Positions 1 through 10,120 of a DNA stretch of 64,000 nucleotides are shown piece after piece. The notes under the pieces are model-generated. The model did no database searches. It was not told where the DNA came from and saw only the letters and a program-made list of their open reading frames with translations. The position numbers were made by a program, and so were the translations under genes. Each line of letters starts with the position of its first letter. Position 1 is the first letter of the stretch. The DNA comes from Pseudozyma flocculosa PF-1 (taxonomy: Eukaryota; Basidiomycota; Ustilaginomycetes; Ustilaginales; Ustilaginaceae), in assembly GCF_000417875.1 (NCBI RefSeq), contig NW_006920877.1, positions 557,085 to 621,084 of the forward strand, read 5' to 3'.

Positions 1-142
1 CAGAGATTCACGAGTCGGCGCCTTCCGCGAAGCCTACATCCAGCACAGCCAGTATCAGCACCAGCACCAGCACCGTCATCAGCACCCGCACCCACCAGCA
101 CTGCGACAGCACCGGCACGAACCAACTTGCAGCGACGAGAAG

Positions 143-1507
143 ATGGTCGATCCGCGACCGCCGCCGCCTCCTGGCCAAGTCTGGGCAAGCGATCGCAACC
201 GCTCCGACTGGCGGAGCGCGCCGCGGCAGCGACCCGCGCACAGTCACACCTTCGACGAAGCACCCCGAGACGACCGCCGACGTCCGCACGAGCCTTACGC
301 TGCGCAACTGGCGGGACCTTCGCAGGAGGGCTATCGATCCATTCTAGCCGGCTCGGCGTCTCCGCGATCAAGCATCGCAGGCGACACTGTCCTGTCGGCC
401 TCTCCGCGCTCCTCGTCGCCCTCCCCTTTTGCCTTTGACCCGCTCCGGCGACCGTCGCTGCCGCCCCTCAGCGCCATGTCACTCCACGAGCCGACGTCTG
501 CGGCGTCCAACCGCTCTTCCCTCGACTCGGGCGCCAGCAGCCCGAGGCAAAGCTGGTATAGCGCCGCTGGCAGCGAGGCCCTCGCCTCGCCCCGTCTCTC
601 GTACCCCTCTGGACTCCATGCTGCGCGCAAGGGGCGCTCCATAGACGACTATCTCGAGTCGGCATCGACGTCGAGTCGGAGGGTCCGACGTCCGAATCGG
701 ACGCGAGACTCGCTCGGCCTGCTCCCATCAGAGCTCGAAGGATCTGCGCTGGCATCGAGCCGGCATCCGTTCCAGCCGTACCCTGCGGTCCCCGGCCGAC
801 ATTCGAACCCTCTGCAGCTGACGCAGACCCAGTCTTGGTCGCCGAGCGGCTCGCCCGCTCTGGCAGAGTCGCCGCTGCATCTCGTGTCTGGGCTGCCTCG
901 TCGCTCGCAGGCGGCCGTCGCGTCGACGTCGACCTTCCGAGGCCCATCCTACCAGCAGGCCGGCGCAATGAGCTTCACGCCGTCGCCTTCGTTGGGGGGC
1001 CACGAGCAGAACCTGTGGGGTTCGCCCAGCATAAAGTCCGAGACGAGCGATTCGCCCAGGCAGCTCGAGTTTATCGGTGATGGCGCTCGCCGCGACGCTA
1101 GCCGGGAGCGGCACGGCGGCTTGGCTGCCGAGCAGCATCCTTCCCGTGCCGTGGCGGAGACTGCGGCCGTCGCACCGACTCCAGCAGTGGCCGCAGGGGG
1201 CCCAGCGAAGAAGCCACGCGGTCGTGCCATCCGCGCCCGAACCTTGGCATCGGCAACGACTTCGGGGACCTCTTCGGAATCTGCACCGGCGTCTTCAACG
1301 TCCTCTCCGCAGCCTTCGACGGTTGCCGGACCGCTCTCGCGCGAGGAGATTATGAAGCGGCTCCAACTCAAGGTGAAGGCCCGGCTCGCCGCGAAGGAAC
1401 AGGGCACGGCGACTTCTTCTTCGCCGCCCGAGCCGTCGACAAAGGTTGGCGCCGCTGCCGCCGGCAAGACTGCAAAGGCAGCCAAAGGCGTCGCCGGCCA
1501 GCGGTGA
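143..1507 (+). CDS. Low-complexity Ser/Pro-rich protein, function unknown
   Basis: A single open frame of 454 codons. The product is dominated by Ser, Pro, Ala and Arg, with many SP and SPR dipeptides (for example ASPRSS repeats in the first 150 residues), as in intrinsically disordered regulatory proteins with many proline-directed phosphorylation sites. A basic patch (AKKPRGRAIRARTL) lies about residue 350. It is followed by the only helix-like segment, LSREEIMKRLQLKVKARLAAKEQ, near residue 400. No catalytic domain is recognisable. The ATG at 143 is preceded in the same frame by codons open back to base 2, rich in Gln and His (CAG CAC repeats), so the true start may lie upstream of the window. 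I cannot assign a function; a nuclear or chromatin protein would fit the composition but is only a guess. Confidence 0.6.
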   Translation: MVDPRPPPPPGQVWASDRNRSDWRSAPRQRPAHSHTFDEAPRDDRRRPHEPYAAQLAGPSQEGYRSILAGSASPRSSIAGDTVLSASPRSSSPSPFAFDPLRRPSLPPLSAMSLHEPTSAASNRSSLDSGASSPRQSWYSAAGSEALASPRLSYPSGLHAARKGRSIDDYLESASTSSRRVRRPNRTRDSLGLLPSELEGSALASSRHPFQPYPAVPGRHSNPLQLTQTQSWSPSGSPALAESPLHLVSGLPRRSQAAVASTSTFRGPSYQQAGAMSFTPSPSLGGHEQNLWGSPSIKSETSDSPRQLEFIGDGARRDASRERHGGLAAEQHPSRAVAETAAVAPTPAVAAGGPAKKPRGRAIRARTLASATTSGTSSESAPASSTSSPQPSTVAGPLSREEIMKRLQLKVKARLAAKEQGTATSSSPPEPSTKVGAAAAGKTAKAAKGVAGQR

Positions 1508-3459
1508 AGCGCACGCCCTGTCGCGCGACGGTCTTCAAGACTAGGCTGGGTGACACCGGTGCGACAGCCGAATGGGCGTTTCCAGTCTGTCGACAGCACC
1601 CGCCTCGACTTGTTCGAAGGTTTTCATCGAAATGTAGGCCTCTCGAGGCTTGGCATCGGAAGTGCCCGCTCCGCCCCGTGCATCCGTCACCTCGATGCTG
1701 ACCTGCGTGACTGCTGACGTTTAGGCGTCCGAGGTCCGGGAGACGCGTTCCGAGGTCAGCCTTCGATTAGAGGCTTCGCTCGTCCCGATACTCAAGGCTC
1801 GTGGCGCCCTGTGGCCTGGCCCACACCGCGACGCACAGGTCCTCACCGAGCACCTCGCCTTGTGCGGTTCCCAGGCTCTTTTGGCCGAGCTCGTCTCGAG
1901 CGCCATGCTGCTGCCGTGCTCGACAATCACGATCCGCCCGCCCGCCGTCCAGCCGGGCCCCTTTGCTGGTCGCACTTTTGGCTTCGCCGGTGCTACCTTA
2001 CGACCCCCCCTCCGCCCTAGGTTCCCTCTATGTACCTGCCGACGAAGGCGAAGCTGGCGGGTCAGGAGTCCTGCCCGCGCCCTGCCCGGGCCCTGCCCGC
2101 CACTGTATTTGTGCCGTCCTACCCTCGTACCATACATGTTGCTGTTCCCGGCCCGTAGGTTGCGTTGCTTTGCCATGCCAGCACGGTGCCCCCTGAACGA
2201 CGGCGAGTGGGTCGAGAGGGAGCCTCTGGCTGCTCGCGCAAACCCTTGCATCGACGTCGTACAGGATACGATGTACATACATGCAGAAGTGCTCGATTGC
2301 GCCTCGTATAGGCGGTCGGGATCCTCTGGCCGAAGTTGGCTCGCCTGATGACCGCGGCTGCGCCCACGGGTAAGATCGACAAAGTGGCAGCAGAGACGGT
2401 GTCGCCAGCAGACTGAGTGGCCTTGCCAGGCAGGAAGGACGAGAAGGCAGGCAGCCTTAGCTGCTTAGCTTGTTGATTTTAGCCTTTCATCTGCGCCCCA
2501 CCTTCGGAAGGCAGCTGCACATTAAATCTTCTAGCGAGGTGGGTCGTCGATGGCCTCGGGCCGTCCAGCGAGTAAGAGTAGCCACTCCTGAACCTCTCTC
2601 TCTCCGTGCCACCTTCTTAATTTATGTATGTATTGCTCTGGCTCCTACGCAACGCCTCCGGTCTTCCGGTCGTCGAGCAAAGTACTTGAGCTGGACATCG
2701 GCGCACGGCACCGCGGCTCTTCGCCTCTCCTCGAGACACCGAAGGCAACCAACGTACAGGCGCACGTCTGATGTGTACACGAGCGTTCGTTGCGTGCGTG
2801 CAAGCGCCAAGGCTCGATATGGCTTTCCTCCCCCACCTCCTTTTTGGCTGCCGGCGCTAAGCTGTCGGCTTGCGCCTGGGCCCCGTCACGCGCCGGTGAG
2901 GCCTGGCCTAGGCGGTCACGTCTTGGCCAAAGGCGCTCGCTGCCTGGCTAAGCCTACACATCAATCAACCTAACACGAAAGGTGTGGTCCGAGGGCGTGT
3001 CCGATGAATGGAATGCCCCGGGCCTCGTTCCGGGATGGCTCTGGATAGGCCTTCCTCTGGCCACTTTCCCCTGCAGCGCGGCGGACAAGGAGCAAGCAAG
3101 GCTCGTCGGGGCTCGCCGCCCACGCGCATTGCCAGCGCTGCTCTCATCGCCCCTCGTTATGAGGGCCCCCTTTCCCGCCATCAGGGCGGCGCTGCCGTAG
3201 AGAAAGGCACCACGTATATAAGCCAAAGAGGCCGAAGGGCATGGGCTTGCCTCTACGGTCCAGCCACATCTTCGCGCCTCTTCCCCCTTCCCTCTTGCCC
3301 CCTCTTCATCCCCCGTGTCTATCCCTTGCCCCGACCACGATCCTTACTTTTCCCTCCTCTCTCGCTCCTGGAGTCTCTCCCTCGCAAGAGCCCATACGTC
3401 TAGTCGCCTGTCGCGCGCCAGCTATCTCGCTCCGCCTCGCCCTGCCTCGCCTGCCTGCC
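1508..3459. other. Intergenic region upstream of the GH30 gene
   Basis: About 1.95 kb with no convincing coding sequence. The open frames here are short and lack family resemblance. It contains a TATA element near 3215 and a C/T-rich stretch from about 3260 to 3450, which looks like promoter and 5' leader of the downstream secreted glucanase. Confidence 0.6.
3215..3224 (+). promoter_or_regulatory. TATA box (TATATAAGCC) of the GH30 gene
   Basis: TATATAAGCC about 240 bases before the ATG at 3460, followed by a pyrimidine-rich leader. The same TATAAGCC core precedes two other secreted-protein genes in the window. Confidence 0.5.
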
Positions 3460-5563
3460 ATGGTCCGACCCTTGCTCGCCTTCGGCGCCCTTTTGGGCAT
3501 CGCGGTCTCGGCGGTCCGCGCCCAGTACGAGATCGACGAGATGTTCAGCACTACGTGAGTGTCTCCTCCACTTGAGCCCCTCGACGTCGACGACACGCTG
3601 ACGCTCCGAGTGCCGCCCGTCGACGCGTACCGGCGCCTCGCCCCCAACCCGCCCACAGCTGGAATTCCTCCAAGGTCGTCGAGTACTCGAACCCGGCCAT
3701 CAAGTTTGTGCCGGGCCCAGCCCTCACCCAGTCGGTCAACTCGACTGCCACGACGCCCGACGTTGTCGGCATCAAGGTGCTCGACAAGCAGGTCCACCAA
3801 AAGGTCGACAAGATTGGCGCGGGCATCACCGACGCCGCCTCGATCGTCCTGCAGGCCTTCAAGGAGGCGCACCCGGACGACTACTGGACGCTGCTCCACC
3901 TCCTCTTCTCTCAGGACCCGGAGTGGGTCCAGCGAGGTGGCGCCGGCCTCAACGCCGTCCGCTCCCCGCTCGGCGCGAGCGACTTTGGCCTGGCGCCCTA
4001 CAGCTACGACGACGTGTTTGACGGCTCGACCGACCCGCAGTTCAAGCTCTTCACAATCGACAAGGCGCCCAAGCTGTGGCAGACGCTGCAGGACATCATC
4101 AAGGTCAACCCCAACGTCAAGACCTACTTTGCCCCCTGGAGCCAGCCCGGCTGGATGAAGGCCGACTACCCAGGCTCGCAGCCCCTCTTCGGCGGTCACC
4201 TCATTGACGGCTACGAGGATCTCATGGCCCAGTACCTCGTCAAAGCCATGGTCGCCATCCGTGACGAGAAGGGCATCCAGCCCTACTCCCTCAGCGTGCA
4301 GTGAGTTCCATCGTGGCGCGGTTTTTTTTTTTCTTGGTCGACATGCTACCGCGCGCTCCGCAGCCCATCTGACTCGTTCCTCATCGACGGCATCGTTGCT
4401 TTCTCGCTCATCCTTTCTTTCTCGAAAGGAACGAACCCTTTTATGACAGTTCGCACTACCCTACATCTCGCTCCAATCCGTCGCAGTTGGCCAAGCTGGG
4501 CATCGCCACGCGCCGCCGGCTCGACGAGGCGGGCTTCAAGGACATCCAGCTGCTCGGTCTCGACCACAATTGGGACCACCCGCAGGAGGTGCTCGACATG
4601 TTTGACATGTCCCGCGACGACACCTGGGACGGCGTCGCCTACCACGGCTACGCTGGCGACCCGCGCACGCAGATCCAGTTCACCGACGCGTACGAGGACA
4701 AGTCGGTGCACTTTACCGAGTACACGACCGTGACGCAGAACTTCAACGAGCCGTGGCCCAACCTCAAGGAGAAGTCGACCAAGATCCTGTTCAAGTCGGT
4801 GCGCTACAAGAGCGAGAGCATCATCCTGTGGAACGCGTGCCTCCAGGTCGACGAGGACGGCTTCACGACGCCGCACCTCCTCAACGTTTGCCAGAACTGC
4901 CTGGCCCCGATCCACCTGCAGCCCAATGCCACGAACGGCAATGCCACTGCCGCGCTTGCGGACCCTTCGGGCAGCAAGATGAGGACGCTAGGCATGGCCG
5001 ACGGCACCGCGACCGCCAACGGCACCACGGCTCCTGCCGCAGCCGCCGCCGCCCCTGCCCCCGCCGACTCCAAGCGGACGCACAAGCAGCGTCGTCGTGC
5101 CCTCACGCCGCACAGCATCACCCCTCGTGCCAACGCGGTGCCCGCGGCCGTGGCGCAGTCGGTCAACGCCACGACGCCCAAGCCCGTCAACCAGGCGCCG
5201 TTTCAGCAGTCGAGCTACTACAAGCGCACCTCGGACTTTTCCTTCCTCTCGCACGTCTCGCTGGCGGTGCGTCCGCGCGTCGCCGGAGGACAGTACGGCC
5301 GCCTGATCGGCACCTCGTCGACCGAGAAGCCGGCTCCTAACGACGACGGCAGCACGCCCGACCCCGTCGCCGGCCGGGTCCTCGCCTCGCTCTTCCGCTC
5401 CGACAACGTCGACCCCTCCAACGCCGAGCTCAGCAGGTTCAGCCTGGTTCTTCTCAACCAAAACGACCATTACGGCACCCAAAATATGGAGGACATCACC
5501 GTCACAATCGCGTTCCGTGGTACCGTGGCAAATGTCACGCTCGGTGTCGGGCTGTATACGTGA
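3460..5563 (+). CDS. Secreted glycoside hydrolase family 30 (glucanase-like)
   Basis: Exons 3460-3554, 3659-4300 and 4429-5559, joined in phase across GTGAGT...CAG/AAG introns. The protein starts with a signal peptide (about residues 1-21, cleavage after VRA). It carries the GH30 core: the acid/base is Glu248 in SVQNEPF, and the nucleophile is Glu343 in HFTEYT. GH30 enzymes of fungi cleave beta-1,6-glucan or glucosylceramide; the substrate cannot be decided here. A long Ala/Pro/Thr-rich insertion (roughly residues 410-500) with N-glycosylation sequons and a KQRRR basic site separates the barrel from the C-terminal beta domain. The 3' end is unresolved: exon 3 ends either at a TGA (5561-5563) or, as with the other introns, at the GTGAGT donor at 5560. 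In the second case a last exon may begin at 5703 (stop 5749-5751) or 5798. Neither candidate exon has recognisable family sequence. Confidence 0.85.
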
Positions 5564-6013
5564 GTGGCGATTTTTTTTTGGGGGGCGTCCTGGCGGCGTG
5601 CCGGCGGACGGATCGCGTCGAGACCCCTGGCGATGCTTAATGCTGACCTCCACCTCCTCCTCGCCTCCGACTGCTCTTGCTGTGGTCGCTGGCCGCCATC
5701 AGCATGTCCTGGCTGGCCAACAAGACGTCCGATCTGCCCGAGAGCGCTTGATCCACGCCGCGTTTCCCGACCGCGTCCCTCTTTGTCTTCGTCGCAGCCA
5801 AGTCTGCGCATCCGTCCACCTCGACCGCCCTCTCTGGCCATTTATGAATCCATCTTCTGTCGCTACTCGAACATCAACCTCGATCAGGGCACGCGCGGCA
5901 TCAGACGGGGCAGCAGAGCAGTCGCGACGGGGTACGTTTTTTTCATTCGGTTTCTCGATTTCCCATTTCGTCGATCGATGTGCGGTTGGGTCGTACTCTG
6001 CCACTGCTCGGAT
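5564..6013. other. Region between the GH30 gene and CRD1 (convergent)
   Basis: It holds the 3' part of the GH30 gene (possible intron and last exon) and the 3' untranslated region of the minus-strand cardiolipin synthase. Intron-like signals are present: a strong pyrimidine tract and CAG at 5797, and GTACGT at 5933 paired with CACAG near 6018. No reading frame there is persuasive. Confidence 0.4.
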
Positions 6014-6245
6014 TCACAGCTTGGGACCACGGCTGCCGGCCGCACCGCCGCTGGCCTTTTTGATGTTCTGCGCGACCTTCTGGGAGAGGACCTTTGCGGA
6101 GCCGCCGCCGCCGAGGTAGCCTAGGCCGCTCCAGACGGTGGTGGCTGCGACGACGATCATGAAGCCGTTGACGGCGGTGTCGACGGCGGGTTTCCAGCTC
6201 TGCAGGGTGGGGGATGAAGCGGTGCTCGCCGGCTGTGCATCGTCG

Positions 6246-6318
<73 letters not shown>

Positions 6319-7180
6319 TGCTGGCGGGGTTTGCGCTGGGGAAGACGACGGGGAGGATGGTGAGGAGTCCGACGAGGAGGAGCTGGAGGAAGGTGTTGTA
6401 CTTGCTGATAGCGGTGGGCGTGACGGTGGCCGAGGGGAGTTTGGGGTTAAAGTACCTCTTGAGCGTCTTTGGGGGTGCGAGGGTGCGGTATCGGATGACA
6501 AATGCCGAGGCGACCAGGGCGACGTCGCGGCCGAGGATGAGGGTGGCGAGCCAGAGGGGCATCATGCCGCACCACGCGAGCGAGACGACCATGGTGGTCA
6601 TGAGGGCCTTGTCGGCCGCCGGGTCTGCGATGGAGCCAAAGACGGTGTAGCGGCCCGTCCTGCGGGCGAGCCAGCCGTCGGCGAGGTCCGAGAGGCCGGC
6701 GAGGAAGAGGTAGGCGCAGGCGGGCGCGAACTGCGAGGTGCACACGAGGTAGCCGATGTAGGGTGTCAGGGCGAGGCGCGAGATGGTGAGGAGGTTGGGG
6801 AGCGTGGCGATGTCCTCGGACAGGGGTTGTCCGGCGGGTGGTGAGGGCGGGGGCGAGGTTGGTGTTGGTGTTGGTGTTGGTGTTGGTCTTGATGCCGGGT
6901 CCGAGGCCTGCTTGGGTGCGATCAAAGAGCTGCGCATGCCGACAATGGTGGAAGTGGAGAGCATGCGCGGGGATGGCAAGGCAGTGATGCCGGGGCGCAG
7001 CTGTGCGAGGATGGATGCCGTCTTGATCGGCGATGGCGCGGGTCGCTGAGCGAGTTGGCCAAAGCAGCGCGACGATGCCGGGCGTGGGTGGTGAGCTGCG
7101 ACTGCGAGGGGTGCGGTGCGTGCGCCGCCGAGTTGTCTCCATATCGAGGCTGAGCAGGAGGAGGGTATGAGTGCGGTCAT
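6014..7180 (-). CDS. CRD1: Cardiolipin synthase (CDP-alcohol phosphatidyltransferase)
   Basis: A 388-residue protein without introns. The CDP-alcohol phosphatidyltransferase signature D-x2-DG-x2-AR-x8-G-x3-D-x3-D is complete at residues 165-190 (Asp165, Asp168, Gly169, Arg173, Gly182, Asp186, Asp190). The Asp residues bind the metal used to join CDP-diacylglycerol to phosphatidylglycerol in the inner mitochondrial membrane. Several hydrophobic helices flank the motif. The first ~100 residues are Arg/Ser/Ala-rich with few acidic residues, as in a mitochondrial presequence, and are followed by a (Thr-Pro) repeat. Resemblance is to eukaryotic Crd1/CLS rather than to Pgs1 or choline phosphotransferases. 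Unusual: 23 consecutive glutamines (about 289-311) encoded by 22 CAG and one CAA codons, inserted in a loop between helices. The gene is divergent from BET4, sharing a promoter of about 320 bases. Confidence 0.88.
6251..6316. repeat. (CTG)22 microsatellite encoding poly-glutamine
   Basis: Twenty-two uninterrupted CTG units on the plus strand. Read on the minus strand these are CAG codons inside CRD1, with one CAA codon after them. A pure trinucleotide run of this length is expected to vary between strains. Confidence 0.98.
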
Positions 7181-7497
7181 GGTGCGGTGGTCCGAGGCGA
7201 GGTGAGGCGAGGATGACGGAGGAGGAGGAGGAGGAGGAGGTGGTGGTGGTGGTCAAAGTCGAGGTCGCACAGACGAACGACGACCGAGCCAAGCCTGCCT
7301 GCCTGCCTCCACCTGCACAGGGCTCTTTTTTCGCCCGCCGCAGACGGCCAAAGAGGGCGCACGCACCAACCAACACCCTTCTTTCCTTCGTCCGCCTCTT
7401 GACCACCACCACCACCATCACCACCAACCTCACCGCGGTCACCACCTCCCTCTGCTGCCGTTACCGACCTTCGCGCGCACGTACGCACTCGCACATC
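7181..7497. promoter_or_regulatory. Divergent promoter CRD1 / BET4
   Basis: A 317-base intergenic stretch between the two start codons, with GGA/GGT microsatellite-like tracts (7215-7250), a short AGGC/GCCT tract near 7290-7310 and a CCA-rich leader before BET4. No TATA box is evident. Confidence 0.5.
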
Positions 7498-9333
7498 ATG
7501 CACGGCGTAAAGAGGGAGAAAAAGACGCCCGCCTCCATCCAGGCACGCCAGGCACGCAAGGAAAAGGAGCACCAAAAGATCCACGCTTACCTCGACATCG
7601 AACAGCGCTTCTTCCAGCTGGTACGTCCCGCTCGCCCCTTTGCCGTGCCTATGGTCGTCCTGCGTCGCCGACTTATCCTCTGATCCTGCTGCCTCCCCAT
7701 GCACACGACAGCGCGATCAGGGCATCAAGACCAAAGACGCCCTCGCACACACCACCCACCTCCTCACCCTCAACCCGGAACTCTACACTGCATGGAACTA
7801 TCGTCGCGACATCCTCCTCGCACTGTTTCAGGCGCCTCTAGATGAGCAACCGCAACAGAAGCCCGACGTATTCGCATCCCTGCGCCAGCCCACCGATGCA
7901 CCCCCTTCCACCGAGAGCCCAACCGCTTCCTCGTCCGCTCCCGACCCCAACCCCAACCTCGCACCCACCGCACCCACGCCAGGTACGAGCGCTGCACCCG
8001 CCGCCACCGATGAGGACCAAGACAAACAGCGCAAACAACAGCGCACCCGCCTCCTCGTCGAGCGCGACCTTGAACTCACCGAACACGCCCTCCGCGCCCA
8101 CCCCAAAGTCTACTGGATCTGGAACCACCGCATGTGGTGCCTCGAAAACCTGCCCGAGGACCCCGACTTGCTCGCCCGCGGCTTCAACAAGTGGAAGATC
8201 GAAATGAAGCTCGTAGACAAGATGCTCGAGCTCGACCCGAGAAACTGTGCGTGTGCGAGCTCAGAGCGGGCGCTGCGACCTCTAGAAAGACCGAGCTGAC
8301 CACGTCGTGCTCGCTATCCCCGCCTCTCTCTGTTCAGTCCACGGCTGGACCTACCGACGCTACCTTACCGCCCAGCTCGCCGCCACGTTTCTGCCCTCCG
8401 CCGCCGTCACTGCCTCGCCGCCGCCGGTCGCCGACGTTGAGTCCTTCCCGGCCTCATTGTCCCGCTCCGACCTGCCCGCCGAAGCGCGCCAGGCGCAGCT
8501 GGAGCTGGCCCAGAGTGAGCTGCAGTACACGCTGCGCAAGATTGAGGCCAACATTAGCAATTTCAGCGCGTGGCACCAGCGCACCAAGCTGCTGCCGCCC
8601 ATCTGGGACGCCAAGGGCTGGGACGAAGACCAGAGGCGCAAGGCAAGAGACCAAGGTGCGTGTCGTGCGGCGCCTGCCAGTGCCGTTGCTAGTACTGGCG
8701 TTGGAGCAAGCGCGAGCCATTCAGCTGATCCATCGCAACCCCTCGACCGGATAATTTTGAGCGACGGGCAGAGTACGAACTCGTCAAGCAGGCCATGTAC
8801 ACCGACCCGGCGGACCAGAGTGTATGGATCTACCACCGCTGGCTGGTCGAGCAGGGTGAGTCGCGGGCTGCGTGGCGTAGATTCGAAAGCGACGCCGCAG
8901 CAGAAGGTTCTCACACTCCCCGCTCCTCCTCTGTGACTGCCATCCGTGCGCCGCTTGCAGACCCGGCCGCATCGATCCTTGTACGCGAGATCGAGGCGAT
9001 AGAAGAGCTGCTGGATCTCGAACCCGACAGCAAGTGTAGGTACCATCTTTCCAATCTTGCGCTGCTCGTGGCAGTTCGCAGCGCTCACATCCGTTGTGTC
9101 AATCTCCTCCCGTAGGGTGCATGCACACGCTGGCGCACTACAAGACGCTGCTCATCGATGCTCGGAAGAAGGCTCAAGACGACGAGGCCGCGTCCGCCTC
9201 CGCCGCCCAAGTCGACGACGAGGAGAAGCGGTTACGAGACCAGGTCAAGCAGCTGCTCGAGAAGCTCATCGACGTCGACCCGGATCGCGCCAACCGGTAC
9301 CGCGACCTGCTCGAGGGCAGAGCGCACTTCTAG
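7498..9333 (+). CDS. BET4: Rab geranylgeranyltransferase alpha subunit
   Basis: Six exons: 7498-7620, 7712-8246, 8338-8655, 8772-8855, 8961-9035 and 9116-9333. They total 1353 bases (450 residues) and all phases fit. The start matches the family, MHGVKREKK. The protein carries protein-prenyltransferase alpha repeats: LNPELYTAWNYRR, HPKVYWIWNHRMWCL, ELDPRNFHGWTYRRYL (the codon for Phe is split by intron 2), NISNFSAWHQRT and DQSVWIYHRWL. Bet4 pairs with Bet2 to attach geranylgeranyl groups to C-terminal cysteines of Rab proteins presented by the escort protein Mrs6. The WIYHRW repeat and HGVKRE start separate it from the farnesyltransferase alpha subunit Ram2. A fungal low-complexity insertion (Pro/Ala/Ser/Thr) of about 60 residues splits the first repeats. 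The window also encodes a possible substrate, the Rab at 20296. Confidence 0.93.
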
Positions 9334-9491
9334 GCGGATGCAGGCGTGAGAGTCTGGGGATAGTCATGAGTTGGATTACCGGCGATTGAGATAGAGAGAA
9401 AGAGAGAGAAGAGGGCTGGGGATGGTGGACATGCTACATTAGAGACCGGGGTACGTGAGTCGGTGAGAGAAGGGGGAGGGCAGATGGCGGG

Positions 9492-10120
9492 CTAGGCGAA
9501 CCACTCGGCCATGATGCGGTGGGCGGTGCCGCCCAGAGGGCCCTGGGCCTCGCACTGGGCCTTGCACTCGGCGAGGTGCTTGGCGTTGCACTCTGCCGTG
9601 TTCTCGGTTTGGCTGGTGGCAAGGGCGAGGGGACAAAGGGAGAGGAGGTGTGGCAATCGCGCATCAGCCATCTGTTCGTACGCCGCGCCCCGCCATACGG
9701 AATGGGACGATCGCCCATCAGCCTAGGCTGGTACGCCACGCTATGGTGCGGCACTCACTGGCACTGTCCGCAAGTAACGCCGTTCCTGCAGAAGGGTTTC
9801 TTGCCGATATCGCCGACCGTCTTGCCGTCCTTGACGCACGAGACCTTCATCTTGGGGCAGATGTCTCCCTCGTCTCCCGCCGCAGCCTGCACGGCGGCCT
9901 GCCTGGCCGAAGTGGCGTGGTCGCTGGCCCAGTCAAAGAGGTGGGCGAGCGAGTCGGGCACGGTAAACGTCACGGTGCGCGGTTCGGTCAGGTAGGGCAC
10001 GGCGAGCGGGATCTGCACCGCCTCGTCGTTGACGGCGTCGGAAGAGGCGGTGGCGGGTGCGCCCGTCGTTGCCGTTGCGGCGACGAGGAGCGAGAGCGGG
10101 AGGAGGGTGGCGAAGCGCAT
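9492..10120 (-). CDS. Small secreted eight-cysteine protein, function unknown
   Basis: Two exons, 10120-9759 and 9612-9492, joined at a GTGAGT donor and CCACCAG acceptor (codon CA|C). The product is 160 residues. A signal peptide covers about residues 1-20 (MRFATLLPLSLLVAATATTGA). The first half of the mature protein lacks cysteine. The second half has all eight, spaced C-x6-C-x15-C-x5-C-x2-C-x8-C-x7-C-x3-C, consistent with four disulfides in a compact domain. I do not recognise the family. Small secreted cysteine-rich proteins in smut-type fungi include effectors, but also cell-wall and antimicrobial proteins, and the sequence does not choose among these. A TATA-like element lies about 120 bases upstream. 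Confidence 0.78.

Noticed and set aside
6447..7445. 332-codon minus-strand frame overlapping CRD1
   Set aside because: An Arg/His/Pro-rich frame-shifted shadow of cardiolipin synthase, which has the complete family motif in its own frame.
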